Shown: positions 8,935 to 18,133 of the stretch, one piece after another | Numbering within the stretch: the first letter of the stretch is position 1 | Layout of the letters: each line of letters starts with the position of its first letter | NCBI GenBank assembly: GCA_003030745.1 | Contig: PYVG01000005.1 | Location: 1-60,699, forward strand | Direction: 5' to 3' | DNA length: 60,699 nt | From: Pseudidiomarina aestuarii | Lineage (GTDB): Bacteria; Pseudomonadota; Gammaproteobacteria; Enterobacterales; Alteromonadaceae | Notes under the pieces: model-generated | The model's input: the letters and a program-made list of their open reading frames with translations, nothing else | Databases searched by the model: none | What the model was told of the DNA's origin: nothing | Position numbers and translations under genes: made by a program

Positions 8935-10026
8935 ATGAGCGGCATTTTAGCTTACTGTCGACCGGGCTTTGAAAACGACTGCGCGGCTGAATTGCAGGAC
9001 AAAACTGCATTACTAGGCGTGTTTGGTTACTGCCAAACCGAAGCGCAGCAGGGCTATGTCTGGTATCGCTGTCAACCTGAAGAAGCGGACCATCTGGCGC
9101 GTAAACTCGTGCTCCGCGAGCTCATTTTTTGCCGCCAGTTTATTGCGGTACTCAGCGAATTGACCGCGTTGCCAGCTGAAGATCGCGTGAGTGCACTGCA
9201 ATTGGCTCTGTTGGACGCAGTTACGGTGGAAGCTTTTGAAGGTGTTAAACCCTTGGGTAGTTTGCGGGTCGAGACCCCAGATACCAATGATGGCAAAGAA
9301 TTAACCAAATTCTGTCGAAAATTCACAGTGCCACTGCGGCAGGGTCTGCGTAAAGCCGGTCTGCTATTAGCCGAGGAGTCTGATCGGCGTCCTACGCTGC
9401 ATGCGTTTTTTCTGTCTGGGCAAAGGGTCGTGTTAGGCTATTCCTATAGCTACAACCAATCCCCTTGGTTGATGGGTATTCCACGGTTACGTTCATTTGC
9501 AGATGCACCCAGCCGTTCGACGCTGAAGTTGGATGAGGCGTTTCAAGTCTTTGTCCCAGCACATGAGCGTGAAACGCGTATCAGTTCAGGAATGAATGCA
9601 GTCGATTTAGGCGCTGCTCCAGGCGGCTGGACTTATCAATTAGTGCGTCGCAGCATGATGGTGCAAGCGGTAGACAATGGGCCGATGGATCAAAAGCTAT
9701 TAGATTCGGGACAAGTGAAGTATTTTCAGGAAGACGGCTTTAAATTTCGTCCGAAGAAGAAAAATGTGACTTGGCTCGTCTGCGATATGGTGGAAAAACC
9801 ATCTCGGGTTGCAGATCTCATGGCCGACTGGCTGATTGAAGGCGACTGTATTGAGGCGATTTTTAATCTGAAGTTGCCGATGAAGAAACGCTATGCCGCG
9901 GCTAAAGAAGCGCTCGAACACATCACTGTCCGACTGCAAGAGGAAGGTCGTGGTCGCTTTGAATTGTCAACCAAACAACTCTACCATGATCGAGAAGAAA
10001 TCACCGTACACGCCCGAATTGTCTAG
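8935..10026 (+). CDS. rlmM: 23S rRNA (cytidine2498-2'-O)-methyltransferase
   Basis: A SAM-dependent methyltransferase that modifies C2498 of 23S rRNA. From the ATG at 8935 it has 363 residues: an N-terminal THUMP-like region beginning MSGILAYCRPGFENDCAAEL and a C-terminal Rossmann methyltransferase with VDLGAAPGGWTYQL near residue 225, plus IFNLKLPMKKRY with the conserved lysines. A GTG at 8923, overlapping the hydrolase stop, is an alternative start adding four residues; 8935 matches the family N-terminus better, though its ribosome binding site is poor. A terminator follows. Confidence 0.93.
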   Translation: MSGILAYCRPGFENDCAAELQDKTALLGVFGYCQTEAQQGYVWYRCQPEEADHLARKLVLRELIFCRQFIAVLSELTALPAEDRVSALQLALLDAVTVEAFEGVKPLGSLRVETPDTNDGKELTKFCRKFTVPLRQGLRKAGLLLAEESDRRPTLHAFFLSGQRVVLGYSYSYNQSPWLMGIPRLRSFADAPSRSTLKLDEAFQVFVPAHERETRISSGMNAVDLGAAPGGWTYQLVRRSMMVQAVDNGPMDQKLLDSGQVKYFQEDGFKFRPKKKNVTWLVCDMVEKPSRVADLMADWLIEGDCIEAIFNLKLPMKKRYAAAKEALEHITVRLQEEGRGRFELSTKQLYHDREEITVHARIV

Positions 10027-10043
10027 CAATGTTTAGGTAAAAT

Positions 10044-10087
10044 AAAGGCTGGGAAGAGATGAATTCTCTTGCCAGCCTTTTTCGTTT
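10044..10087. terminator. Bidirectional rho-independent terminator between rlmM and idh
   Basis: AAAGGCTGG (10044 onward) pairs with CCAGCCTTT ending at 10080, extended by a partly paired GAAGAGA/TCTCTTG inner stem. T-rich tracts follow on both strands (TTTTTCGTTTTTT on the plus strand, TTTATTTTAC on the minus strand). It separates convergent rlmM and the isocitrate dehydrogenase gene and can serve both. Confidence 0.85.
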
Positions 10088-10101
10088 TTTGAACCTAGGT
10101 G

Positions 10102-11106
10102 TTACAGGCGATCGATAATCGCTTGTGTGAAGTCAGTGGTACCATGTTGGCCGCCCAAATCACGTGTCGTGCGATCACCGCTCGCAATGACATCTACGAT
10201 AGCTGCACGAATACGTTTGGCCTGTTCTGGCATCTCCAAATACTCGAGCATTTGAATCGCACCCAGTAATAAAGCGGTTGGGTTCGCCAAGTTCTGCCCA
10301 GCAATGTCAGGAGCTGAACCATGTACTGCTTCGAAAATCGCTGAGCTCTCGCCGATATTTGCGCCTGGTGCCATGCCTAAGCCGCCGACCAAACCAGCAC
10401 ATAAGTCAGATAGAATATCACCAAACAGGTTGGTGGTGACAATCACATCAAACTGCTCAGGGTTCATGACCAGCTTCATACATACCGCATCAACAATCAT
10501 CTCGTCGAACTGAATGTCTGGATAATCAGCAGCAACAGCGCGAGCGGTTTTAAGAAACAGTCCTGACGTTGATTTGAGAATGTTCGCTTTGTGCACAGCC
10601 GTGACTTTTTTACGGCCTTCGCGGCGTGCCAATTCAAATGCAAACCGTACAATGCGCTCAGAACCGACGCGTGTAATACGGCTGAGTGCTTCTGCCTCAC
10701 TGCCATCTTCGCTCACTCGTTGGCCTAGACCTGAGTACATGCCCTCAGTATTTTCGCGAATCGTAATAATGTCGATGTCTTCATAACGCGCCTTCGTCCC
10801 TTTAAAGGAGAGGACAGGGCGTACGTTGGCATACAAATTAAATTGCTTGCGTAAGCTGACGTTGATTGAGGTAAAACCTTCACCCACTGGCGTCGTTAAA
10901 GGACCTTTGAGCGTTGCACGATTGCGCGCAATCGCATCTAACGTTGTTTGTGGTAGTAACTCGCCGGTAGTTTCTAGCGCTGCGAGACCTGCATCCGCAA
11001 ATTCGTAAGTAAAATCACAGCCAGCGTGATCAAGAACTTTCAGTGTGGCGTCGACAATGTCGGGGCCAATGCCGTCACCTGGAATGACTGTAATAGTCGT
11101 GCTCAT
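10102..11106 (-). CDS. NAD-dependent isocitrate dehydrogenase
   Basis: A 334-residue beta-decarboxylating dehydrogenase of the isocitrate/isopropylmalate family. Motifs are VIPGDGIGPDIVDATL at the N-terminus, LKGPLTTPVGEGFTSINVSL (substrate site, about residues 68-87), IRENTEGMYSG, and the family signature NLFGDILSDLCAGLVGGLGM with acidic metal ligands. The short length and the sequence resemble the homotetrameric-type NAD-IDH of Shewanella and relatives rather than the about 415-residue NADP enzyme. It would convert isocitrate to 2-oxoglutarate in the TCA cycle. Isopropylmalate dehydrogenase is less likely because no leu genes are near and the serine-containing loop fits IDH. AGGA lies about 9 nt before the ATG. 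Confidence 0.88.
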   Translation of the reverse strand: MSTTITVIPGDGIGPDIVDATLKVLDHAGCDFTYEFADAGLAALETTGELLPQTTLDAIARNRATLKGPLTTPVGEGFTSINVSLRKQFNLYANVRPVLSFKGTKARYEDIDIITIRENTEGMYSGLGQRVSEDGSEAEALSRITRVGSERIVRFAFELARREGRKKVTAVHKANILKSTSGLFLKTARAVAADYPDIQFDEMIVDAVCMKLVMNPEQFDVIVTTNLFGDILSDLCAGLVGGLGMAPGANIGESSAIFEAVHGSAPDIAGQNLANPTALLLGAIQMLEYLEMPEQAKRIRAAIVDVIASGDRTTRDLGGQHGTTDFTQAIIDRL

Positions 11107-11134
11107 GAGATTGTTTCCTAACCTGAAGACAACA

Positions 11135-11150
11135 CATACCGGGCGGTATG
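11135..11150. promoter_or_regulatory. Palindrome in the idh upstream region
   Basis: CATACC-GGGC-GGTATG forms an inverted repeat (CATACCG/CGGTATG arms with a 2-nt centre) 29-44 nt upstream of the isocitrate dehydrogenase start. On the minus strand a TATACT box (11164-11169) lies upstream of it, so the palindrome would fall just downstream of the likely transcription start, as an operator or a 5' leader hairpin. The protein that would bind it is unknown. Confidence 0.4.
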
Positions 11151-11172
11151 CTTAGGTGCGCGGAGTATAGCA

Positions 11173-11196
11173 AATGAGGTGCTTGCGCACCTCATT
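11173..11196 (-). terminator. Hairpin at the end of the DUF3192 gene
   Basis: AATGAGGTGC (11173-11182) pairs perfectly with GCACCTCATT (11187-11196) around a 4-nt loop. The hairpin overlaps the stop codon of the DUF3192 gene. Only three U residues follow on the minus strand, so termination may be partial and some read-through into idh is possible. Confidence 0.5.
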
Positions 11197-11566
11197 AAAA
11201 CGATTGATATTCGCTATAAGCATCTGCACCCCAAGCGATGAGTAAATCATCCTTGAAGAGCAGCGGTGTGCACTCATCTCGCGTTGTGATGCCATCTGAT
11301 TTAACGTGATGGGTTCGATAAAACAGCACTAACACTTCGCTGTCGCTGGTGGCCTTGGCCTCGCTAAAATCGGGAGAACCGAGTAAGCGGATCACGTCAC
11401 CTTTGGCGGTGCCCAGATCAAGGCGACCGATTTGCTTCAGATTAAAGGTTTCGCGCTCTTGCCAACTTAGACTTTCCGGATCCGCTTCGAAAAAGAAGAC
11501 CGTTGCAGCAATCGCTGCAACGTAGATGCCGAATCCGATAATGACAATCTTTAACATTTTAGGCAT
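11195..11566 (-). CDS. DUF3192 family protein
   Basis: A 123-residue protein with one N-terminal hydrophobic segment (about residues 5-25, KIVIIGFGIYVAAIAATVFF), then a soluble domain with the recurring words IGRLDLGTAKGDVIRLLGSP, EVLVLFYRTHHVKSDGITT and DECTPLLF. These match my recollection of the DUF3192 family of small envelope proteins in Vibrio, Shewanella and Idiomarina; the fold resembles SmpA/OmlA-type domains (LGxxxxxVxxLLGxP). Function unknown. It is encoded 21 nt after ppnN and ends in a hairpin. Confidence 0.7.
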   Translation of the reverse strand: MPKMLKIVIIGFGIYVAAIAATVFFFEADPESLSWQERETFNLKQIGRLDLGTAKGDVIRLLGSPDFSEAKATSDSEVLVLFYRTHHVKSDGITTRDECTPLLFKDDLLIAWGADAYSEYQSF

Positions 11567-11587
11567 GGTGAACTCGCTTTCTGCCGT

Positions 11588-12943
11588 TTAGTCTGTCACG
11601 ACTCGATAACAAGGGTGATAAACACTGCCCGGCAATTTCATTCGGCCTTGCTCAACAAAAGCACGCAAGAGCACATCTAATTTGCGCATCATATCGCGCT
11701 CACCATGAATTTCAAATGGTCCATGCTGACGAATGGCACGGATGCCTTCATCTTTCACGTTACCCGCAACAATGGACGAAAATGCACGGCGCAAGTCAGC
11801 CGCCAGCGCCTGAGGTGCTTGGTCTTTGTGAAGATTCAAGTTCCGTACGCGCTCGTGAGTGGGTACAAACGGACGTTGGAAAGCTTCATCAATGTGCAGC
11901 GTCCAATTAAAGCTGTACGAGTCACCGGTTTCGCGACGGTATTCTTTGACTTCGCTGACACCTTGTTTCATGGCGGTCGCTACGGCAGCAGGGTCATCAA
12001 TAATGATGCTGTAGAATTTCTGAGCTTCTGCACCTAAGGTATCCAGTACAAAAGCGTCGATAGCCTCAAAATAGCCACGGCTGGATTGTGGACCAGTTAA
12101 AATCAGCGGCAGTTTTTGTTTCGCATTATCTGGGTGCATTAAAATACCCAGAATATACAGCATTTCTTCCGCTGTTCCGGCACCGCCAGGGAAAATCACA
12201 ATCCCGTGTGCACAGCGAACAAAGGCCTCTAAGCGTTTCTCGATGTCCGGCAGAATCACTAATTCATTGACGATTGGATTTGGCGGTTCTGCAGCAATAA
12301 TACCCGGTTCGGTGAAACCTAAATAACGGCCATCAGCAATACGTTGTTTGGCGTGTCCAATGGTGGCACCTTTCATTGGGCCTTTCATAGCTCCAGGACC
12401 ACAACCCGTGCAAATGTTGAGATGACGTAGCCCTAAGTGATAGCCCACTTCTTTGGTATATTTGTATTCAATTTCATTAATTGAATGACCACCCCAACAG
12501 ACCACGATATTTGGGTCGAGATTGGGTTGAATGACCTGCGCATTGCGCAAGATATCGAATACGACATGCGTCAACGTATGGGTATCAGCAGAGTCTAACG
12601 TTTGTGCGTTATACCGCTCACCGGTGAAGAGAATGTCACGCAGTACGGCCTCGACGAGCTCTTGCATACCGACAATCAGCTTGCCATCGACAAAGGCTTC
12701 AGCCGGTGGATTGATCAGCTCTAATTGAACACCGCGCTCACATTTGAGGACATTGACGTCAAAGTCTTTGTATTTATCAAAAATTTCTTCACTGCTATCG
12801 GTGTTACTACCCGCATTCAAAACAGCTAAACAGCAATTGCGAAACAGACGATACAGCTGTTCATCACTGGATTGTTGCAGGCGCGAAATTTCAAGTTGCG
12901 ACAGCAAACTCATACTGCCGCGGGGAGAGATAGTTATTTTCAT
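11588..12943 (-). CDS. ppnN: Pyrimidine/purine nucleotide 5'-monophosphate nucleosidase
   Basis: A 451-residue protein of the YgdH/PpnN family, which hydrolyses nucleoside 5'-monophosphates to the base and ribose 5-phosphate and in E. coli is allosterically regulated by (p)ppGpp. The central LOG-like domain is visible: the [11 protein letters not shown] motif (about residues 252-262) with the catalytic-loop [14 protein letters not shown] upstream (about residues 180-193). N- and C-terminal extensions typical of PpnN are also present. It lies downstream of queF with a 20-nt gap. Confidence 0.9.
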   Translation of the reverse strand: MKITISPRGSMSLLSQLEISRLQQSSDEQLYRLFRNCCLAVLNAGSNTDSSEEIFDKYKDFDVNVLKCERGVQLELINPPAEAFVDGKLIVGMQELVEAVLRDILFTGERYNAQTLDSADTHTLTHVVFDILRNAQVIQPNLDPNIVVCWGGHSINEIEYKYTKEVGYHLGLRHLNICTGCGPGAMKGPMKGATIGHAKQRIADGRYLGFTEPGIIAAEPPNPIVNELVILPDIEKRLEAFVRCAHGIVIFPGGAGTAEEMLYILGILMHPDNAKQKLPLILTGPQSSRGYFEAIDAFVLDTLGAEAQKFYSIIIDDPAAVATAMKQGVSEVKEYRRETGDSYSFNWTLHIDEAFQRPFVPTHERVRNLNLHKDQAPQALAADLRRAFSSIVAGNVKDEGIRAIRQHGPFEIHGERDMMRKLDVLLRAFVEQGRMKLPGSVYHPCYRVVTD

Positions 12944-12963
12944 TCTTTGTTCATATCCTTGTA

Positions 12964-13794
12964 TTACTGCCGCACCAGTCTTTGTTGACGTGGTGCCGTT
13001 TCAAAATCTGAGCGGAACGGATTGATATCCAAACCGCCGCGTCGCGTGTAGCGGGCGTAGACGGTCAGCTGTTCAATTTGCAACTGTTGTTTCATGTCTA
13101 CGAAAATTCGCTCCACGCATTGTTCATGGAATTCATTATGGTTTCGAAATGAGACTATGTACTGCAATAGCGCTGCATGGTCGACTTGACGGCCTCGATA
13201 GCGAATCAGGACCGATCCCCAATCGGGTTGATTAGTGATAAGACAATTCGACTTCAGGAGATGACTGTGCAACGTTTCCTCAACAATTGTGCCCGAATTT
13301 ACCGAGCGCAGCAATTGCGGTTCGTAGTGATACTGCGTAATGGTGACATCGACTTGATCAATACAAAGTCCCGGCAAGTCGACAAACCCATCCGCACTGG
13401 CTGTTTTGAGACCAATCAATTGAACTTGAACGGTTGCGCCCGCGCAGTGCGACAGGTCCTGCTTGAGTTGATCTTGCACTTGCTGCCAAGACTCCCAGCG
13501 ACTTTCATTAAAACTATTGAGATAAAGCTTAAAGCTTTTCGATTCTATGAGATTCGGACTCACAATAGGAACCTGACATTCAACAATAGCCACTTGTGGC
13601 ACACCGCGTTGATTCAACCATGACATTTCATAGGCATTCCAATAATCCACACCCGTAAACGGCAATTGCTCAGCATTAAGGCCCAACGGCTCACGGTTGA
13701 GCTGTCGAGGTACCGCTTGCAGCAGCGTCGCATCGTATTGGTCTGGATACTGAGTCGGCTGTCCTAAAGACAAATGGCCGAGTGGGTTTGTCAT
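12964..13794 (-). CDS. queF: NADPH-dependent 7-cyano-7-deazaguanine reductase
   Basis: It reduces preQ0 to preQ1 in queuosine tRNA-modification synthesis. The 276-residue length marks the bimodular, E. coli-type QueF. The catalytic cysteine is in [15 protein letters not shown] (Cys184), with the conserved [11 protein letters not shown] just before it and the binding motif [12 protein letters not shown] (about residues 84-95). It is divergent from syd and upstream of ppnN, a gene order seen in related marine gammaproteobacteria. Confidence 0.93.
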   Translation of the reverse strand: MTNPLGHLSLGQPTQYPDQYDATLLQAVPRQLNREPLGLNAEQLPFTGVDYWNAYEMSWLNQRGVPQVAIVECQVPIVSPNLIESKSFKLYLNSFNESRWESWQQVQDQLKQDLSHCAGATVQVQLIGLKTASADGFVDLPGLCIDQVDVTITQYHYEPQLLRSVNSGTIVEETLHSHLLKSNCLITNQPDWGSVLIRYRGRQVDHAALLQYIVSFRNHNEFHEQCVERIFVDMKQQLQIEQLTVYARYTRRGGLDINPFRSDFETAPRQQRLVRQ

Positions 13795-13968
13795 GATATT
13801 CCTTAAATCGCACGAACGGTTGTTTGTTGGTTATTCAAATCAGGTTTGGAGCGTTTTATGCTAGGCTAAACGCAGCCGAATATTGTAACGGTGTCCGGAA
13901 TGAGATGCTAGCTGATTTGGACATCGTCCACAGTACAGTAACCATAAGTAGTAACGAGGGAATTTACG

Positions 13969-14538
13969 ATGTCGATCACGACTGCTCTTGATGCGTTAAT
14001 AGACCGCTATGTCCGTTTCTACGCTGAACACAATAAACCGTTATTGGTGGAGCGCCAGGACGACTGGGATGCGCCTATTTACCGAGAGCCGTGGGACAAT
14101 GATCCTGATTATGTGATTTGGCAGCCGGTTCAGCAGACCCATCCGCTGAATTTTAAAGATTTAGCCGCCGCATTAGAAATGCCATTTCAGTCAGATTTTG
14201 CGGACTACTATTCACGCTGGTTTGCCGGTGACCTAGCGGTGGATTGGAATCATCATCCACTGCAATTGTTACACATTCATTGTAGAGAAGATGGCGAACG
14301 ATTATTAGCTAACTGTGCAGGCCATATTTTGATGAAGCGGCGATTGAAGCAGCCACCTACACTATTTATTGGACTCGCTGAAGAAGCTGACGACTTGCTG
14401 CTGACCGTTGACAATGAAACGGGGGTGGTTGGTTTGGAATGGGTCGGGCAGGGGCAACATGAAGTCTTAGCAGACTCACTCGAAGCGTTCATTCAGGAGG
14501 TAACACCGCGGTTGCAAAGCAGCGATGAAGAGGCATGA
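13969..14538 (+). CDS. syd: SecY-interacting protein Syd
   Basis: A 189-residue acidic protein matching Syd, a cytoplasmic factor that associates with the SecY translocon and is thought to check SecYEG quality. The block EPWDNDPDYVIWQPVQQ (about residues 44-60), the segment DFADYYSRWFAGDLAVDW and the C-terminal VGLEWVGQGQHEVLADSL are characteristic. It is divergent from queF across a 174-nt spacer in which I found no convincing promoter. GAGG lies about 9 nt before the ATG. Confidence 0.88.
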   Translation: MSITTALDALIDRYVRFYAEHNKPLLVERQDDWDAPIYREPWDNDPDYVIWQPVQQTHPLNFKDLAAALEMPFQSDFADYYSRWFAGDLAVDWNHHPLQLLHIHCREDGERLLANCAGHILMKRRLKQPPTLFIGLAEEADDLLLTVDNETGVVGLEWVGQGQHEVLADSLEAFIQEVTPRLQSSDEEA

Positions 14539-14603
14539 AAAGCCATCGCATTTTGGACACAAATCAGGCATTCTGAGACGACATAAAAACATCGGGACAC
14601 ACA

Positions 14604-15281
14604 ATGACAACAATATCTCCCGCTGCGTTAGACACAGCACAACTTTCGTATTTAGTGGCAGAAGATTTGAAAATCGCTGCTTCACTGTTGTATCAAGCTT
14701 ACTATGACGATCCTTTGTTCATGGAATTGTTCCAAGCGGACAAAGCTGATTATGAGAAGCGCCTGCGAGCCGCAATTCGTGAAGAACTCGCTGCATTTTG
14801 GGAAGCTGCGCAACCCATGGTTGGCGTGTTCGATGGTGAAAGTCTGGTGGGCGTGGCGTGTTTAACTCGGCCTGGGAAAAGTTTTGGTCCGGGGCGTTAT
14901 TGGCATTGGCGCCTCAAAATGTTGTTGACGGCTGGTTATGTCTCAACCCGTCAATTACTTGAAAAAGAGGCGTTGATTCAAGCGGCAATGCCCGAGGAAG
15001 ATTATCATATGCTGGCGTTTATCGCGGTTCATCCGCGCTATCAACAGCAAGGTTGGGGTGATGTTTTAGTGCGTGCAGCACGGCAACTACTCGAAGAGGA
15101 TCAAACCTCGGCTGGTATTGCGGTCTATATTACTCAGCCACACTATTTGCCATTGTTTGAGCAGCATGGTTATCGAAGAGTCACCTCGGTACAAGTAGGC
15201 TCTATACTAGGTGAATTGTTGTTTGCTGAGCGAGAATCAGCGACAACAGCAGCGAACGAGGAGAATACGCATGGCATTTAA
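14604..15281 (+). CDS. GNAT-family N-acetyltransferase
   Basis: A 225-residue protein with the acetyl-CoA binding motif A of the GNAT fold, AVHPRYQQQGWGDVLVRAA (about residues 137-155, Q-x-x-G-x-G type), preceded by VGVFDGESLVGVACLTRPG and followed by the helix carrying PHYLPLFEQHGYRRV. The acceptor substrate is unknown. Its last 11 nt overlap the start of the next gene, implying translational coupling. The ATG at 14604 is the first plausible start. Confidence 0.8.
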   Translation: MTTISPAALDTAQLSYLVAEDLKIAASLLYQAYYDDPLFMELFQADKADYEKRLRAAIREELAAFWEAAQPMVGVFDGESLVGVACLTRPGKSFGPGRYWHWRLKMLLTAGYVSTRQLLEKEALIQAAMPEEDYHMLAFIAVHPRYQQQGWGDVLVRAARQLLEEDQTSAGIAVYITQPHYLPLFEQHGYRRVTSVQVGSILGELLFAERESATTAANEENTHGI

Positions 15282-15600
15282 GAACTTCGCAGAATTCTAT
15301 CCCTATTACTTGGCTGAGCATTCGAACCCGCGCTGTCGGGCGTTACATTACATTGGTAGCACCTTGGTGTTACTGATTATTGCTAATGCGTTGTGGACGC
15401 AGAATTGGTGGTCATTGTTGTGGGTTCCGGTGGCCGGATACGGCTTTGCTTGGCTGGGTCACTTTGGCTTTGAACATAATAAGCCCGCGACATTTAAATA
15501 TCCGGCCTACTCATTGGCTGCCGACTGGGTCATGTATAAAGATTTTTGGGTGCGCACATTCCGCCGGGTGCTGGGTTCGACCACGAGTTCTACTCAGTAG
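15271..15600 (+). CDS. Mpo1-like (DUF962) membrane protein
   Basis: A 109-residue protein when started at the ATG at 15271, which has GAGGAG (15258-15263) upstream; longer in-frame starts lie inside the GNAT gene. It has MAFKNFAEFYPYYLAEHSNP at the N-terminus, two hydrophobic segments (about residues 28-45 and 46-60) and conserved histidines in HYIGS and GHFGFEHNKPATF, the Mpo1/YGL010w signature. The yeast homologue is an iron-dependent dioxygenase of phytosphingosine alpha-oxidation; the bacterial substrate is unknown. Confidence 0.8.
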   Translation: MAFKNFAEFYPYYLAEHSNPRCRALHYIGSTLVLLIIANALWTQNWWSLLWVPVAGYGFAWLGHFGFEHNKPATFKYPAYSLAADWVMYKDFWVRTFRRVLGSTTSSTQ

Positions 15601-15898
15601 GGAGTCGATAGGGCGGTGTGGATACGCGTTGAAGACTCAGGTTTAACAGCGTGATCTCACCCTCATAACGGCTCTCACCATCACTCGAAAAGCCAAAATT
15701 ATAGCGACTTTGCCAACCAAACCGCCGACCCCAGCGATGTGGTCGGCTTGCTTGCCAAGCTAAATCTAGAAATTGTAAACCCTCTTGCTTACAGTAGCGC
15801 CGGGCATGTTGCTGCGCTGCCTCCGCTTGACGCCGTCCCTGCCAAAACAAGTAGCCGCCAAAACATAAACCCAGTAATAAAATGACATCAGCGAGCAT
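15590..15898 (-). CDS. DUF3301 domain protein
   Basis: A 102-residue protein from the ATG at 15898. It has one N-terminal membrane helix (LADVILLLGLCFGGYLFW) followed by a basic, Arg-rich segment with QAEAAQQHARRYCKQEGLQ, FLDLAW and YNFGFSSDGESRYEGEITLL. This matches the DUF3301 family, normally encoded right after DUF3549 as here. The start overlaps the DUF3549 stop by 11 nt. An in-frame start 57 nt further upstream is less likely. The 3' end overlaps the convergent Mpo1-like gene by 11 nt. Confidence 0.8.
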   Translation of the reverse strand: MLADVILLLGLCFGGYLFWQGRRQAEAAQQHARRYCKQEGLQFLDLAWQASRPHRWGRRFGWQSRYNFGFSSDGESRYEGEITLLNLSLQRVSTPPYRLPTE

Positions 15899-16967
15899 GA
15901 GCGACTCCGGCAATGAACGCCTGCCAAGCTGATTGTACGACGGTGGGCAGGTCATTGCGTTGTAACAACATCAGTAGATAGGGGCGGACGCTAGGTAAGC
16001 GCAATAAATCAGCCATTAAGGCAGCAAACAGCGGCTGTTGTTGTAGTTGCGCGAGAGCGTGAACATAGCGATATAAGCGCGACTGATCCGGCTGCTGAGA
16101 CGAAGTTTGGTCAACCAGCGTTGACCAAAAACGTAATCCAATTAAAACCAGTTGGTCAGCATTAGGGTGCTGCAGAATATGATCAATCAGGGTTGCCGTA
16201 AGGGGCTGCTGTGATTGACTAGCAAGCGCGCGCAAGCGATGAATATATTCAACGCTGTATAATTCTGGTGCTGCTCGAGCGATCAAATCCTGAGTAAAAG
16301 CTTCAGCTAGTGCACTCGGTAACTCTTGATGCTCAAGTGCCTCGGCGAGTGCCTTTTGCAGTGCCGGAGGATAGTGACTGAAATGGTCTGCTATCGCCGT
16401 ACTGGTCAGTGAATCTTGACTCAAGCGCGCAGCTACATCATGTAAACCTTGCAGACCTATGTTGTGCCACAGTTCTGGCTCGGCAGAACGTAATTGTTCT
16501 TGCGCGAGTTCAAAGTGAATAGACGGGTCCTGTTGATGACGCGCTGACAGCTGTGCATGAAGCGCGGCACGCTGCGTTTCAGATGGCGTGAACAAATAAG
16601 GAGATTGCTGCAGTTCTTGCTCTTGTTGTGGGTCTAATGCCCCTGTAATTTGTTGTCCCAACAATGTCAGCACACTGGCAACGAACGCTTGTTGAGCGGC
16701 TAAGCTGATCAAGCCTCGCTCATCGAGTGGAAATTTCAGAAACCAGAGGAAATGTTCTGCGGAGGCTTGCTGTGGATCCCAAAATTCGACTGCGAGCCAA
16801 GCGTGGTTTTGAAACGGATAGGGGTGTGCTTGTTGTTGCGCGCAGATCGATTGAAAGTCTGCCTCAGCAATGGCCTCAAGTCGGCGACCGCAATCGTAGA
16901 CATGGTAGGCACTACCGCTCTGTTCCAGTAGGTCTGGGAGGAGTGAAAGATGGTCTGTTTGGCTCAT
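15888..16967 (-). CDS. DUF3549 family protein
   Basis: A 359-residue, Gln-, Leu- and Ala-rich, largely helical soluble protein (MSQTDHLSLLPDLLEQSGSA at the start, then the domain containing AWLAVEFWDPQQASAEHFLW and FLKFPLDERGLI). I recognise it as DUF3549, a conserved gammaproteobacterial family of unknown function, from its place beside DUF3301 and opposite yqcC-truC. It is divergent from yqcC with a 73-nt spacer. Confidence 0.7.
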   Translation of the reverse strand: MSQTDHLSLLPDLLEQSGSAYHVYDCGRRLEAIAEADFQSICAQQQAHPYPFQNHAWLAVEFWDPQQASAEHFLWFLKFPLDERGLISLAAQQAFVASVLTLLGQQITGALDPQQEQELQQSPYLFTPSETQRAALHAQLSARHQQDPSIHFELAQEQLRSAEPELWHNIGLQGLHDVAARLSQDSLTSTAIADHFSHYPPALQKALAEALEHQELPSALAEAFTQDLIARAAPELYSVEYIHRLRALASQSQQPLTATLIDHILQHPNADQLVLIGLRFWSTLVDQTSSQQPDQSRLYRYVHALAQLQQQPLFAALMADLLRLPSVRPYLLMLLQRNDLPTVVQSAWQAFIAGVAHAR

Positions 16968-17040
16968 TAGACTTGCAACATGGATGATTTTCTTGAAAGA
17001 TGTGCGGCATTATAACGATTAACGGGTCGTGGAGGTAGTC

Positions 17041-17385
17041 ATGGACCAGCGTCAACGTGCAGCTCGATTATTAGAGCGAATTGAAGCCGAGTTAAATAGC
17101 CTCGGGCTCTGGCAAAGTCATTTTCCACCACCACAAGCATTGGCGAGTGATCAGCCTTTTGCGATGGACACGCTCGATTTCCATCAGTGGATTCAATTTG
17201 TCATGGTACCACGCATGTGGGATCTGGTAGATGGTGAACACCCATTACCAGCAAATATTGCAGTGAGTCCGATGGCAACCCATGTTTATCGTGATCGACT
17301 TGAACATCACGAAGGACTGATCGACAGTTTACGTGAGTTCGATATTCTCCTCAGTGGCGCTGATCCCTTGGCCGAAGATTGTTAA
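17041..17385 (+). CDS. yqcC: YqcC family protein
   Basis: A 114-residue helical protein (start at the ATG at 17041, preceded by GGAGGT; a GTG-type extension of four codons exists). Family words are LLERIEAELNSLGLW, FAMDTLDFHQWIQFVMVPRM and LPANIAVSPMATHVYRD. YqcC is a small conserved protein encoded directly before truC in many enterics and Alteromonadales; its role is unknown but it is often presumed linked to TruC. Confidence 0.85.
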   Translation: MDQRQRAARLLERIEAELNSLGLWQSHFPPPQALASDQPFAMDTLDFHQWIQFVMVPRMWDLVDGEHPLPANIAVSPMATHVYRDRLEHHEGLIDSLREFDILLSGADPLAEDC

Positions 17386-17407
17386 TCACAGTGTGAATGA
17401 ATTGAGT

Positions 17408-18124
17408 ATGAAGCCAGAACTCGAGGTTCTCTTTCATGACGAGCACCTGATCGCGATTGATAAACCCAGTGGCTTACTCGTTCATCGTAGTTGGTTAGCG
17501 CGAGAAGCAACGGAATTTGCGTTGCAGCGCGTTCGTGATCAAATTGGTCAGCGCGTGTATCCAGTCCATCGTTTGGATCGACCCACCTCTGGTATCTTAC
17601 TGTTTGCAAAAGACTCCGAGACCGCACGATTACTCACCGAGCAATTTACGGAACGACTCGTGCAGAAGCGTTATCACGCGGTAGTGCGAGGGTACTTGGG
17701 CGATGGCGAACTGGATTATCCATTGCGAGAAGAACTCGATAAAATTGCCGATGCGCAAGCCGACCCAGATAAAAGCCCGCAAGCAGCGGTGACGCGATAT
17801 CGTTGTGTACAACAAATCGAGTTACCGTTTGCAGTGAGTAAGAAGCACGCAACATCTCGGTATTCATTGATGGAAATCGAACCGCTTACCGGTCGTAAGC
17901 ACCAAATTCGTCGGCATATGTCGCACCTGCGTCATCCAATTATTGGCGATACGAATCATGGTGATGGTCGGCACAATCGCTTCTTTCGCGAACATTTTTC
18001 AATTCAACGACTGTTATTAGCCGCAACGCAATTAAGCTTTCAGCACCCGCACAGCCAGGAATCGATTGTGATTACGCAACCGATTCCTACTGATTTTCTA
18101 AGGATATTTGACGCGACGAACTAA
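17408..18124 (+). CDS. truC: tRNA pseudouridine(65) synthase
   Basis: An RluA-family pseudouridine synthase that modifies U65 of some tRNAs. From the ATG at 17408 it has 238 residues, aligning with the E. coli N-terminus (FHDEHLIAIDKPSGLLVHRS). The catalytic aspartate is in VHRLDRPTSGILLF (near residue 53), and the C-terminal RKHQIRRHMSHLRHPIIGD is typical of RluA enzymes. The open frame extends upstream into yqcC, but that part has no family similarity. It follows yqcC by 22 nt and is convergent with dapD. Confidence 0.92.
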   Translation: MKPELEVLFHDEHLIAIDKPSGLLVHRSWLAREATEFALQRVRDQIGQRVYPVHRLDRPTSGILLFAKDSETARLLTEQFTERLVQKRYHAVVRGYLGDGELDYPLREELDKIADAQADPDKSPQAAVTRYRCVQQIELPFAVSKKHATSRYSLMEIEPLTGRKHQIRRHMSHLRHPIIGDTNHGDGRHNRFFREHFSIQRLLLAATQLSFQHPHSQESIVITQPIPTDFLRIFDATN

Positions 18125-18133
18125 TGTAACTCG

